From positions 52,341,164 through 52,405,163 of the forward strand of contig OY754337.1 of assembly GCA_963573305.1 (NCBI GenBank): DNA of 64,000 bases, in the 5' to 3' direction. The notes below the pieces were generated by a model. The model saw nothing but the letters and a program-made list of their open reading frames with translations, ran no database searches and had not been told where the DNA came from. The translations under genes and the position numbers were made by a program. Below, piece after piece: positions 22,401-32,362 of this stretch. Source of the stretch: Pyrrhosoma nymphula. Its lineage: Eukaryota > Arthropoda > Insecta > Odonata > Coenagrionidae. Every line of letters starts with the position of its first letter. Position 1 is the first letter of the stretch.

Positions 22401-24806
22401 TTGTGTTCAAAAACTTGGCATTCCGTATAGGTGCCGCTTAAGGCGGAAGGCTCTCTAAAATATATACATTAACTTTTTTATAGGTCACAGGAATGTTATG
22501 CATTGGACAAGGATACTCACAGATGAATGAGATGTGTTCCTTATTGGATATGCCTTGCATGGCAAATATGACTTTTCTGCGTCATCAGGAGGAAGTAGCA
22601 TCTACCATCCACGATGTTGCATGGGAGCAAATAAAATCTGCAGCAAAGGAGGAAGCAGATATAGCCATAGAAAAGGGAGAAATAGACAAAGATGGAATTC
22701 CTATGATAACTGTTGTCTGCGATGGATCATGGGCAAAGAGATCTTATCGAACAAATTACAATTCCCTTTCTGGAGTGGTGCGTATTAAACACTCTCGGTT
22801 TAACATCTATTTGAAATTGTGTTGTAAATGACGAAATTAAACGCCATAATTTAACACAATGACTCTTGCGCTCTACGCAGGCGTGCATTGTAGGCTATCG
22901 CTCCAAAAAAGTACTATTCATCGGAGTGCGAAACAAATACTGCTGTATATGTGCGCATGGGCGTTCGAAGGATGGTACTGCTGAAATTAAGGATCACATC
23001 TGCTATAAGAATTGGAGCGGATCTTCAACGGGTATAGAATCGGACGTGATTGTTGAGGGCTTCAAAAAGAGTGTTGCAATGCATAACTTAAAGTTCCATA
23101 GACTGATAGGTAAGTTGCATGTGGGTAATTTATTTCGCCCCCAAAATAAGCCCTGTATAGTTATGAATATGTAGTTGCCACACCCTATTTATCAAATATA
23201 ATTTAATTTCAACTATTTGTCTGAGTTTTAGTACATTATCAGTTTATTATAACATATATTTTACAATGGATTTCCTAATTTTCATTTCGCAGGAGATGGC
23301 GACAGTAGCATCATGACAAAACTCATGAGAGAAATGCCTTATGGAATATCTCTTCCCGTGCAAAAAATTGAATGCACTAATCACTTGTTGCGCAACTACT
23401 GTAATAAAATACGAGAACTCGTGAAGAAACCAAGGAACGTTCTAGGGCCGGTCCCCGTTATTTTAAGGAAACACCTGGGAGACAACTTGCTAAGGCTGAG
23501 GACAGCTATTACTTCAGCAATAAAATTTAGAAAATTGGAAGATTTACCAAATTCGGTGGAAGTATTAGAAAAGGACATTAGAAACGGCCCAAACCATGTG
23601 TTTGGAGAGCATGGACGTTGCGCCAACTACTTCTGCTTGGGTCCAAAGGAAGGGGAGGTGAATTTAGTCCCACAGATGCAAGTGTGTGGGCTTTGGGACG
23701 ATCTTCTCGTACTAAACGCCAACATTGCCCGCCACTCAGTCAGTTTGATGTTCAACGTCACCAATAACATGGCGGAATCCTACAACGCATGTGTGGCTAA
23801 ATACGTTGGTGGAAAGAGGGTGAATTTTTGTGTGAGGAGATCATATCAGACGAGTTGCGAGTTGGCTGTAACTGCGTACAATGCAGGACCCAATTTGCAT
23901 TCTCTTATTCATAAGGGCCTGACGCAGAAGAGTCCTGGAACATTTACAAAAAAATACAAGACCAGTGCCGTAAAAAAGTCGACTGCGCGGTCCAAACGAC
24001 GCCTGGAATACAAAACGCGCCATAAATTCCAAATACCAGCTGGACCTGACCAAGACTACGGAATATGTAGCCACCTGGAGGATACTGAGGAAGCTGATGA
24101 AGCTAATAAGAATGAGTTCCTTGCGTCATTGTCTTTGAGTAGAGACCACAGACTACGGCTGGAGGCCGAAACTAGGACTCAATATCTTAGCCTGACGTGG
24201 GTGTCTGAAAGGCGTAAGAGACTAACGGCATCCTTATTCGGTCAAATATGTAAATTGAGGGCTAATACATGCAGAGAAAAAGTAGCAGAAAGGATATTGT
24301 TCCCAACTTTTCGAGGGAATAAGGCTACTTCTTATGGTAAAGCGTTTGAAGGAAATGCTGTTGCACAATACGAGAAGATTAGCGGAAATACCGTATTGCC
24401 TGCAGGTCTTTTTGTGGATGACACCTTGTCTTTCCTGGCTGCAACCCCTGATGGAGTTCTAGAAGATTGCAAAGGCATAATCGAAGTTAAATGTCCAATT
24501 AGCTGCAGGGATTTGTCTCCATCGGAGGCGGAAGGACAGAAAAAACTAATTTTTTTTCAAAAGAGTGGGGAGAATATCACGCTAAAGCAAAAGCATAACT
24601 ACCATTATCAAATACAAGGACAGTTGCGCATTTGTGACAAAACGTACTGCGACTTTATCGTTTGGAGCCCATTGGGCATTTACATTGAGCGTATTAATAG
24701 AAATGATCACTTTTGGAAACACCAAATGGAACAACCATTAGAAAAGTTTTATATGGAGGTACTTCTGCCTAAAATACTTCGCCTAAATTCCCATAAAAAC
24801 GAATAA
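16478..24806 (+). CDS. nine-exon gene: Mutator-like DDE transposase fused to YqaJ nuclease, apparently intact
   Basis: Exons: 16478-16577, 16713-16797, 17009-17092, 17216-17305, 17428-17571, 22101-22353, 22484-22777, 22881-23109 and 23293-24806. Every intron is GT-AG and every phase joins. The sum is 2,793 nt, encoding 930 residues with no internal stop. The start is the ATG in TTATGGAGG. Residues 8-33 are Lys/Arg-rich, a likely nuclear signal, and residues 34-168 are acidic and poorly conserved. The transposase domain starts near 175 (GRRIFNVEYL) and holds two Cys clusters (CKICGIEKSIC and CCIC...HIC). Candidate DDE residues are Asp332 (VVCDGSW), Asp428 or Asp430 (GDGDSS) and Glu588 (NMAESYN). 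A YqaJ-type nuclease fills about 725-892: RLTASLFGQIC, then Asp813 (ATPDG) and Glu824-x-Lys826 (EVKCP), then YQIQGQL. The transposase presumably excises and inserts the element. The nuclease may process ends or targets. AATAAA overlaps the stop codon. Confidence 0.85.
17593..19595 (-). mobile_element. 5'-truncated CFDP2/RTE-like LINE inside intron 5
   Basis: Read from 19595 down, the frame 19511-18480 covers the linker and reverse transcriptase fingers and palm (VLIPIPKMSKAKTCEDYRK, DQFGFRRGTGTRDAI, AYFVDFEKAFDRVEW). A frameshift near 18500 leads to RQGCPLSPLLFNVY and VRFADDQALVS (the catalytic Asp pair), then the C-terminal ALYGSETWSLRRED. The endonuclease is absent. The 3' tail is TTGAATGAATGAA at about 17593. 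Its 3' part is close to the LINE at 10090-11925. It lies antisense in intron 5, 20 bases beyond the exon 5 donor. Confidence 0.85.
19636..21440 (-). mobile_element. older, heavily decayed LINE of a related family, intron 5
   Basis: On the minus strand the end of an AP-type endonuclease (GAGSDHNLVMMKC, near 21400-21340) leads into a broken reverse transcriptase with AIFADDQTLVW (near 20190-20160). A C-terminal region follows with EEELMTGTLPKDV, ALYCAEP and EEDENRLRTLNVW (19950-19760). There are no long open frames, so divergence is greater than in the neighbouring LINE. Its 3' end lies near 19636. Confidence 0.65.
21600..21650 (+). other. tRNA T-arm-like string
   Basis: CCAGG, GTTCAAC and CCCTGG form a stem and loop like a tRNA T arm with a B-box core (GGTTCAACCCC). 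No complete cloverleaf was found. It may be the head of a tRNA-derived SINE. Confidence 0.2.
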
Positions 24807-26464
24807 ATTAAATGTTAAGCCATTACGTAACCCTAACCTGATATTTTTCTTGATGTAACCATCCTTATGTTTTACCCCGCACTATTTACCTTGCAGTTCG
24901 CTCTTCATAATGTCGTACTTTTTAATTGTTATAATCTTACATCTATATCTACAAAATACCCTGCAAGCCACCTCAACGGTGGGTGGCAGGGGGTGAGCAG
25001 TCGCCAACAAGCATTACACTACACCCCAAAGTTAGTGTAACTACGACTAATTTTGCATTAGCATAAATCGCTAATGCTAGTCATGGGGTGAAGCCTCACA
25101 TGCATGCTTAGTCCAGGCCCAAGCTGTAAAATCTTTGCAATTGATAACTTTTATCTCATTTGGGGCTGGTAATGAAACTGTGAGGTTCTGAGATCAAACC
25201 ATGACGAATAAGGAAAACATTGGTGGTAAGTAAGAAGACACAGTGTAAAGCAAGGATACATCTTGGTAAATCGCGAGTCTGGTTGTACTGCTTTTCCCCT
25301 TGTAAAATCACTTACTTTCACTGTGCGATATTGAAAATTTTTGACCGTGGACATGTTGTATTCACGAAGTTTTCAACTATGTATTATGATAGTAGTGAAA
25401 TATTGTGTTCCACCAGGTATATATCGCATCGATAGTATCGCATAGGCAAATCGCATTACGCTGTAAATGCACAATGGAATATTATATGCGAGATAATTGC
25501 GACATCAAAGTTATGCGATCCGTTCACATCATAAAGCCGATCATTTGCGAGGGATTCTTCATTTTGCTATAAAGCCGCGAAAACACCTATATAAATTTGC
25601 GCCTAATACGACACACAGCATTCAATCCACATTCATTGCACACACTCCAGACAGTCGGGTTTTTGACGAAAGCCTAAGGATTTGCGCCGAGTGATGATTC
25701 TCGATGTGGACGCTTCTGCCGCACGAATTGACGACTTGGGCACAGACACACGACGCACGGGGTTAATATTTGTGTGAAAATAATTTTCAACTTGTGCCGA
25801 AAATTTTTGCGGCAACGTATTTAGCAAACATTTTTCTTGGTTGCGCGGCTGAAAGTTATAAAATTTTTCAATCGATGCATCTGATACTACTGCTGTACTC
25901 TTGAGTTTTTTATATTTATTTTTTCTACATCGATGGTGAAGCAGAAAAAGGACTATCGAGTTTCTTGCATTCTTCTTCATTTAGCGTTAAGATCTTTCAG
26001 AGTGTAGGCTAAGGTGTAAATTGATCAAAGTAAAATTTAGTCTTTTCGCATCATCCAAATGATAATACAATAGTCCACATCCACACCCATATAAATTCCA
26101 ACGCTCATGTAATGTCTATCATCTGACATTCATTTCATTGCCTGACGAAAGGGAAAAATATTCAGCACTATTGTTGAGACTACCCCTACCCCATGAATTC
26201 TTCTGGATGAACATATTCCTGGTGTCCAACGCACAGCGAGATTGAGCAGCGAGTAAATACGTTCGCTTATTTGTCCGTCGACCCCTAGCTTCGCGACGAA
26301 GTCCAAGGTCACTCTAGGCTCGTCTACTGTCCAGCGACGCGCGCTGATCACGATTGCTCCTGCCCCGCCAAACCCTCAACTCCATTCGCTCATCGAGTTC
26401 CCCTTCCACACTGGGAGCCTTCCCATTCCACCTGGGACTGAGCGGTGAGAGACCCGACGAGGCG
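24807..26464. other. right arm of the 11-kb element
   Basis: This arm holds a dispersed repeat at 24936-25130, a TATA-like TATATAAAT at about 25588, and the minus-strand frame at 25980-25633. That frame has 115 codons, begins MKKNARNSIVLFLLHHRCRK, has no recognised domain, and may be chance or an accessory gene. A GC-rich block follows at 26200-26460 just inside the right end. No further coding signal was found. Confidence 0.4.
24936..25130 (+). repeat. dispersed arthropod repeat (GCAAGCCACC family)
   Basis: The string ATCTATATCTACAAAATACC is followed by CTGCAAGCCACCTCAACGGT, then GTGGCAGGGGGT. The same core occurs at 56310-56380. I know this core from many arthropod genomes as a widespread SINE-like or LINE 3'-end repeat. 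Its exact family cannot be set by eye. Confidence 0.5.
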
Positions 26465-26471
26465 AAGCTGA

Positions 26472-26487
26472 AGTCTAGTGACTAACC
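26472..26487 (-). repeat. right terminal inverted repeat of the 11-kb element
   Basis: Read on the minus strand: GGTTAGTCACTAGA. Directly outside lies TTAA (26488-26491). Confidence 0.75.
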
Positions 26488-27048
26488 TTAAGTTCAAGCC
26501 TGAAATAAAAAAAACATCAAAGCACCTATGGCGCTACATCCTCATCAGTGGGAATCTTGATATGAACCTGAAGAGAGTGGTAGGTACTACAATTCAAAGG
26601 AATGCACATTATGCTCATCCAGAGCACCTCCTTTTAGCGATGTTATTCGATGAAAGGAAGCATATCAGAGAGAAGTGAAGATTTCTGTGCGAAGAAAACA
26701 AAACATCAGATAATCTCCTCCGTTAACAAGATATCGGGGGTTTAAAATACTGACCCTGAACCTCCTCGCTGAGGACTATGTTGATCTTAAATTGGAATAA
26801 AGAAGTAATAACGGAACCACCTATTACATTTCAATTATCTAAGGAAAATCTCTGGGGATTGGCAGGTGGAAGCATTATGCCGCCGACGCTTCAACAGCTG
26901 TTCAGCATGCCTTGCCATACTCAGACAGTATAGAGGCATATTAAAATGGTGACAGAAGTATCCCTACATGTTTGTGGCCCTGAAGCAAGAGATGGAATTT
27001 TGAGATCAAGGATCATGGACAGTAAACTACTACCTGACACGAAGTGCC
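26488..27048 (+). pseudogene. C-terminal third of the interrupted RNase H-fold transposase
   Basis: This continues the frame cut at 15427: KFKPEIKKTSKHLWRYI, then IQRNAHYAHPEHLLLAML and DERKHIREK. After a stop and frameshifts come PITFQLSKENLWGLAGG, PCHTQTV and CGPEARDG. A LINE 3' end interrupts it at about 27049. The segment from 26797 is repeated inverted at 12222-11926. Confidence 0.75.
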
Positions 27049-27613
27049 TCATTCAAGTATTCTACCAGCTGATTGGTAGGTTCTTGGACAGTCCCCATTT
27101 TGTATCCTAACCTAATAGAAATTGTCTCGCTTTCCCTCCTAAGGATGGCCCGTTATTAGATCCCTCTTCAATTCTTCATATCTTCTACCTCCTCTTATTT
27201 CGTCCAGAATTCCTATCCTCTTCCTTCCTCTCCCACGCTTCCCCAGTGTTCTCCCCTCTACCACTCTCTTCAACATGCCCTCTCCTCTCAAAACCTCCTC
27301 CATGCATCTCCTCTGCCTTATCCGAACCTCTGCCACAAGCTTCCTCTCCTCTCCGACCATATCCAATACCTCCTCGTTCGTCTTTCTCGCCATCCAGCTA
27401 TCCTTCTCCATCCTTCTCCAAACCCACATCTCAAACGCCTCAAGTCTACGCACATCCTCCCTTCGCAATGACCAAGTTTCCGACCCATATAGCGCCACGC
27501 TCCATATTCAAGTTTTCACCAGCCTCTTCTTTACGTCACTTCTCAGACCCCCCCTCATCAATTCCCTTCTTTTCGAAAATGCTTCTTTAGCGAGCGCAAT
27601 TCTGCATCTGTAG
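27049..27613 (-). mobile_element. LINE 3' fragment, inverted duplicate of 11417-11925
   Basis: The minus-strand frame 27498-27139 encodes the LINE C-terminus (ALYGSETWSLRRED to ELKRDLITGHP). It is nearly identical to 11460-11840 and is inserted at the same base of the same transposon. The fragment stops at about 27613, where different DNA begins. Confidence 0.8.
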
Positions 27614-27639
27614 ATATTGATCTACCTGTGTCATATTAT

Positions 27640-27967
27640 TATCGGTTGTTTTCCAGTAGACACTTTGAGAAAGAGTGAATTGAATCTCCCCCCTCTATTG
27701 CACAAATTGAGCTAGCATAGTAGTTGAAAAACTGAAGACGACACTGTTTCATAGCTAATTTTCAGTTGAAGTAAATCAGAATGCTAAAAAGCTCTGTTCC
27801 AGAAGGTGGGGGTATCCTGCAAGAGGCCTTTGCAGAAGACATTGCTCTGAGACATCGAAATTAAGTTATGTCTGCCCACTGGAATTCTGACACAATAATC
27901 GCCTTCACAGCTGCCTTGACTTCAAGTAATCAAGAGATTAGTTTTTCAGTTGTAAGTGATGAGTTAA
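27640..27967 (+). pseudogene. transposase-like ORF (SHGKG family), 5' part
   Basis: Readable pieces include LCSRRWGYPARG in one frame and SAHWNSDTI, TSSNQEISFSVVSDEL in another. The last piece runs into TTAA at 27964-27967. The family is a transposon protein found in many invertebrates with a conserved SDGAGSQFK and SHGKG core. I do not know its superfamily name. A piggyBac element interrupts it here. Confidence 0.5.
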
Positions 27968-27975
27968 CCCGTTAA

Positions 27976-28375
27976 TGCCTAGCGGTACCGTATGGTACCA
28001 GCCGGTAGTGTATTATTAAAATTAAGTTTTCTTATACTCCTGAATATATTTCTAGATTTTTTAAACTTAAATCAAAATATATATACAACAGCTTCTGATT
28101 TTGCACATAATGCAATTTTTTCCCCTTATTTAACGCTATTTCAGATGTTTCAAATGGAAGAATTTTTAGGATCGCCAAAAAACAGTTTTTTTTCTTGCAG
28201 ACCTTCCGATTTTCTTTTATTTATCCAGAATTGACATTTCTACAACATTTTTTCACTTTTTATTACATCTTATTATATGTAGCTTTCGACCTGATCTAAA
28301 GTTTTAGTTGCAGGTTTAAGCGTTGGGAAGTACAAGGATTGAGATTTATCTGGTACCATACGGTACCGCTAGGCG
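27976..28375. repeat. subterminal inverted repeats of the piggyBac element
   Basis: GCCTAGCGGTACCGTATGG (then TACCAG) at about 27976-28000 is repeated inverted at about 28350-28375. A decayed third copy (GCGCCTAGCGTACCGCT) lies at about 30174-30190. They may be transposase binding sites. They could also mark a 400-bp MITE nested in the left end. Confidence 0.6.
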
Positions 28376-29409
28376 CTTCCCATGCTATCTTTATGCGGGG
28401 AGCGATTACGTGGTAATTTCTTCGTCTGTGGTATTTCTACCGGATTTATTTTGCTCTATCGTCTTTATAACCAATTAGAGTTTGAATGAAGTATACATTT
28501 CATTTATGTACACCCCTGAAATTTCTCTAGTTCAGTCTTATTTGTGTTCGCCGTCACCCTGATGACTTAGGCCCCTGGTCGTCCCCGTACCTCCAGATGT
28601 ATATACTCTTTTCGGGCTCACGACGTACACTCCAACCCAGATTTGGGGATATGAGGGTCTGGTGATAAAAAAGAACTTTTCCTCTAAAGAAGGAAAAGAG
28701 TCAGTGAATGAGAAGGAGTGTAGCCACCGGGAAACTCCCAAGATGGTGCCAAAGACTGCTAAATCCTTTGTATTCTTTCTGACTTTCGTCTCTCCATCGC
28801 ACTCGGTCGAGCCATACTTCGCACACTTTCCGCTACTTCTACTTTTGAATTGCTACGTGCAGTGCCGAAGAATTTTGGTATTGATTCCAATGAAATATAC
28901 ATCGAACCACCAGCGGCAACTGCGTTATCTAATGAAGATTCAGCCGAAGAAGACAGCGGAAGAATGGTGGACAGTTTGAGTAGACGGCAATTGCGCGCCA
29001 AAGTTGAAGTTGTCTTTCGGAACGGTGGACGGAAACCAGTGATGCACCCCAAGGAAAGCCGGAGAATATCCAAGCATATGGGCAGCCTGGTCCAAGTGGT
29101 AAATCACGTAAGAGACCTCAAACACGCGAAAAAAATATCGTTTTGGATGATAAAGACATCACTGTACATGAAGCTATTTTCCCTAATCCTGATTAGTCCT
29201 TTCGTGACGTGTCCCCTACCACATTTTTTGAACTATTTTTTGACGAAGAAGTGATCGCTCATTTAGTAGTAGAATCAAATGAATATGCACAGTTATGCAA
29301 TTGTGTAAATCCAAACATAACACCTGAGGAAGTGAAAATGTTTGTTGCCATTCTATTCCAAGGAGGGTATAACACGGTTCCTAGTAAAAGAAACTATTCG
29401 GAGGTTTCG

Positions 29410-29696
29410 GAGGAGGTTACATCCGTGCCTCCCATAATGTGACTCTATTGACTCATCAAGACTCAAGCACTGTTCTTCTTTGAAATTCTTGCCAAATTTT
29501 TTATTTGCCATATCTATAAGAGGGTGAATTTTCCACTTTTTATCTGTGGCATCAACGGTAATATTGTCACAGCAGTAAATGCATCTGTTTATTTGCAAGA
29601 ATCTGTCTCGTCTCATTGAAACATGCACGAGTATAAGATTTGGGTATAAAGTGCGGTGCCTCAATTTGGCCTCCCGATTTGGGTGCCTCCCGATGT
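29410..29696 (-). pseudogene. inverted internal segment of the piggyBac transposase
   Basis: On the minus strand: VSMRRDRFLQINRCIYC, DKKWKIHPLIDMANKKFG, then CLSLDESIESHYGRHGC, which holds the first catalytic Asp. In piggyBac proteins this block belongs between VPSKRNYSE (plus strand, ending about 29400) and the FDVYQGNNP block (plus strand, from about 29697). About 285 bases have therefore been flipped in place. Confidence 0.75.
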
Positions 29697-30330
29697 CTAC
29701 CTTGTAAATTTTGACGTTTATCAAGGAAATAATCCAAGGAGAGTTGAAAACTATGAAAAAAATTGGAAATATTCTTATCAGTGTCTCTGATGATATAATG
29801 TACGATGGGTACAACCACCTCGTGAAATCAACCACCTAGTGGCGTAGGTGTGAACATGAAAATTGCATCAGTAGGGCACGAACGGAGTCTGTGATATGTC
29901 ATGTAGGGTTGTCCATTGACTATTTCACACCATTTCTTGTACGGTAGTGATAAAAAAATGCCACGAAAAAAACTCTTTTGTTATTTTTGACTTTGAGCAT
30001 TTTTTTAAATATTTTTTTGTTATTAAAATAATTTGTTTACATTTTTTGGCATTTTAATGCCATTTTCTGTCCAAAGTGCATAATAAAGTGAAAAATATGA
30101 AATACTAAATATTTTGAACAGCTACACGTAAATTACAGAAAATTCCTGAAAACTTCAATTTTATAACTCTAAGCGCCTAGCGTACCGCTATCAATTTGGT
30201 ACCAGGCTGTATCTCCATCCCTACCAATGTTAAAAGTAAAACGGTTGGGCATAATAACTCAGAAAACAAACCATGTTAAAATATTAGTTTATCAATGGAT
30301 TCCAAGAAAAAAAATCCAGGCGTTACCGGG

Positions 30331-30810
30331 TTAAGACATGACAAGTTTGCTGTCTTCTCATTCAACAAGTAAATTTTACAGTACGTTCAGCAGCATGAAC
30401 AAATCAAAAGTTGCACATATATTCCGACGGAGCAGGTAGCCAGTTTAAGAAAAGATATTCTTTGTCAGTTGTTGTCACCAGAAAGGATGCAAAAAGAGCA
30501 GGAGAATATCTGTTGGAGCTTCTTTTCTACTTCCCACGGTAAAGGGCCAATAGATAGAATTATTGGCAGTACAGTGAAGCGTGCAGTATGGAGAAGAGTC
30601 GTTCAAGGATCTGCAGTTGTAACAAATGTAGAATACTTTGCCTCTGTAGCTAAGGAAGCTTGTCCCAAAATTTTAGTACTCTATCTGGCAGCAGCTGATT
30701 TGAAAAGTGATCGAAAAGCACTACAGGCAAGGTGGAATGAAAACCAACGACGACGGATTCCCGTCACACATAAAGTTCACTCTGTTAGGAAAGCAGGAGA
30801 TAGATCAATT
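30331..30810 (+). pseudogene. SHGKG-family transposase-like ORF, 3' part
   Basis: After TTAA the frame resumes as LRHDKFAVFSFNK, then YSDGAGSQFKKRYSLS after a frameshift. It continues as WSFFSTSHGKGPIDRI, TVKRAVWRRV and AKEACPKILVLYLAA in the open frame that starts at 30469. Joined to the part before the piggyBac insertion it reads SVVSDEL-RHDKF. The open frame continues without a stop into DNA polymerase sequence. Confidence 0.55.
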
Positions 30811-31741
30811 GAGACTAGTTTTGTTAGCCCCTTTTCTTCTGATTTTGTATTCCGAGACTATGTGTCTAGAGACATAAATTTGAGAAAAGAATCAAGAAGT
30901 AAATGTTATTCAAATATGCTGAAATTGACCAATAACAGTTTATATGGTAAGACTTGCGAGGACCCCTTTGAATATAAAAGATTTGCCGTCCTCCAAGAAA
31001 AGAGGAATCCGGACACGGGGAGAACTAATTCTTTTCTGCAAGATTGTCTAAATTATATCATGATAGATGATAAATATTTTTGTGAATTTAAAAAAACTGA
31101 TGTTTTATTAAATAATCCTGTGCAATTGGGATTTTGCATATTAGAGTTGGCGAAACTACGCATATATAAATTTTTGTACCGTGTGCAAGCGGTGTTTGGA
31201 GACAATGCACCCTGTCTGTACTCCGATACTGATTGTTTAATGGTACATTTCACAAAATGCAAGCAGCATCCACTGTTAACGATGTTACACGATCAGATTC
31301 TAGTCCCACTACTCGACTATGAGGAGGTCCCCGATGATTATGTCATCAAAACGAGAGGGACACACAAGGAGGCCGGTCTGTGGTCAGCCGAGGGTGGGCA
31401 CAAGAAAATTTTAGAATTTATTGGATTGAGAGCCAAACCATATGCCGTCCGTTTCGAGGATGGATGTAATTTAAAAAAAAAGGTACTAAATCATCGGCGT
31501 GTTCCGTCGGAGAGGGCTCCCGTGTAAATTTCCAGGATTACAAGGATGCATTGTTTGCCAATAAAAATGTATTCGTCGACCAATACAACATACGGTCTAA
31601 AGATCACCACTAGCACACGGTGAAACAGAAAAGACTGGCACTCTCTTCGGAGGATATGAAAAGGGTAGTATTGAGTGATAGAGTTCGCACTCTACCATAT
31701 GGTTACAAAGGGATAAAATTCAAGGATGTATGGCCAATGTG
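30811..31741 (+). pseudogene. Polinton/Maverick family-B DNA polymerase, C-terminal fragment
   Basis: The protein-primed type B polymerase palm is readable: MLKLTNNSLYGKTCEDP (the Kx3NSxYG motif), then LYSDTDCLMV (the YxDTDS motif, with Cys for Ser), then EFIGLRAKPYAVRFE. The frame at 30469-31527 ends early. A frameshift near 31525 leads to the last ~70 codons, ending FKDVWPM and stop at about 31741, with one more internal stop. The exonuclease and N-terminal parts are missing, so it is an inactive fragment of a virus-like transposon. Confidence 0.75.
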
Positions 31742-31801
31742 AATAAAAGTCATTTGTACATTTACAATGCTCGTTTTTTTATTTCATCAAACATGTTACA
31801 A

Positions 31802-32362
31802 TCATGTCAAAAATGGCATCATAGTTCCCATTTCATTATAATTTTGCCTTCCGTTCACCCACCCACCCCTAGCCCGTAAATGGCACATGTCCAGGGGCGC
31901 CACACTCGATATCTCATCATCCCTAAAGACGAAGGTGACCTGAAAACTCTGCTCAAGCATACACGAAGCCCTCATCTTCATGAGGGCGCCATTAGCTTTT
32001 CTTATTGGAACCATGGTGAAAAAATGGTGCTGTAAAGGTTTATATTTCGCGAATAACCACTGACTTCCCAGTGCCGCGTTCCGTCTGTACATTTTCGGAT
32101 TGAAACACGTGGGCCACGGGGTGTAACCACGTTTAATGGTGGTCAGTTGTGATATTTTCTCAATGCCCTTGATGAGAAATGAATTAAATTTCCCCGGTGT
32201 ACGATTATTGATAATAGCAGGATAAAGCAAATCTCCCTCACAATTCGTTTCAACTTGAAACTCCGCGACATCCCCAGAACCTAAAATCTCGATTTTGTCC
32301 CTGTTCCGGCAAGAGCTCAAAGTCATGTTTCCAGTCATGTTTCCATGTATCTCATTCCGCAT
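31802..32362 (-). CDS. 186-codon ORF, possibly a Polinton structural protein
   Basis: An uninterrupted frame converges on the polymerase fragment, starting MRNEIHGNMTGNMTLS. Mid-protein it has RGYTPWPTCFNPKMYRRN, then HHFFTMVPIRKANGALMKMR. A beta-rich, Cys-poor composition and its place beside a Polinton polymerase suggest a capsid-type gene. I cannot identify the family from sequence alone. It may be truncated at its 5' end, where Helitron-like sequence begins at 32357. Confidence 0.4.
   Translation of the reverse strand: MRNEIHGNMTGNMTLSSCRNRDKIEILGSGDVAEFQVETNCEGDLLYPAIINNRTPGKFNSFLIKGIEKISQLTTIKRGYTPWPTCFNPKMYRRNAALGSQWLFAKYKPLQHHFFTMVPIRKANGALMKMRASCMLEQSFQVTFVFRDDEISSVAPLDMCHLRARGGWVNGRQNYNEMGTMMPFLT

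Larger units (their letters stand above)
15428..26487 (+). mobile_element. 11,060-bp TTAA-inserting DNA transposon carrying a transposase-nuclease gene
   Basis: The borders follow from the restored host frame and the TTAA duplication. The left end reads GGTTGTTCACTAGA and the right end, on the minus strand, GGTTAGTCACTAGA: 12 of 14 bases agree, then similarity fades. Inside are a left arm of about 1 kb, the nine-exon gene at 16478-24806 (with two LINEs in intron 5), and a right arm of 1.7 kb. TTAA targets are known for piggyBac and Kolobok. The encoded protein is not piggyBac-like, so a Kolobok or Mutator-related placement is my inference. Without the LINEs the element would be about 7.2 kb. 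Confidence 0.8.
27968..30330 (+). mobile_element. piggyBac-like element, 2,363 bp, defective
   Basis: TTAA flanks both sides (27964-27967 and 30331-30334). The ends read CCCGTTAATGCCT and, on the minus strand, CCCGGTAACGCCT. Transposase pieces lie on the plus strand at 28850-29405 (PTTFFELFFDEEVI, VKMFVAILFQGGYNTVPS) and again at 29697-29800 (LVNFDVYQGNNPRRVENYE). The intervening part is on the minus strand. The third catalytic Asp region is not found, so the element cannot transpose itself. Confidence 0.85.

Noticed and set aside
22493..22831. Separate 112- and 84-codon genes
   Set aside because: The first is exon 7 of the nine-exon gene read into its intron; the second is another frame of the same exon.
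28538..29125. Minus-strand frames in the piggyBac left half
   Set aside because: They are shadows of the plus-strand transposase and its leader.
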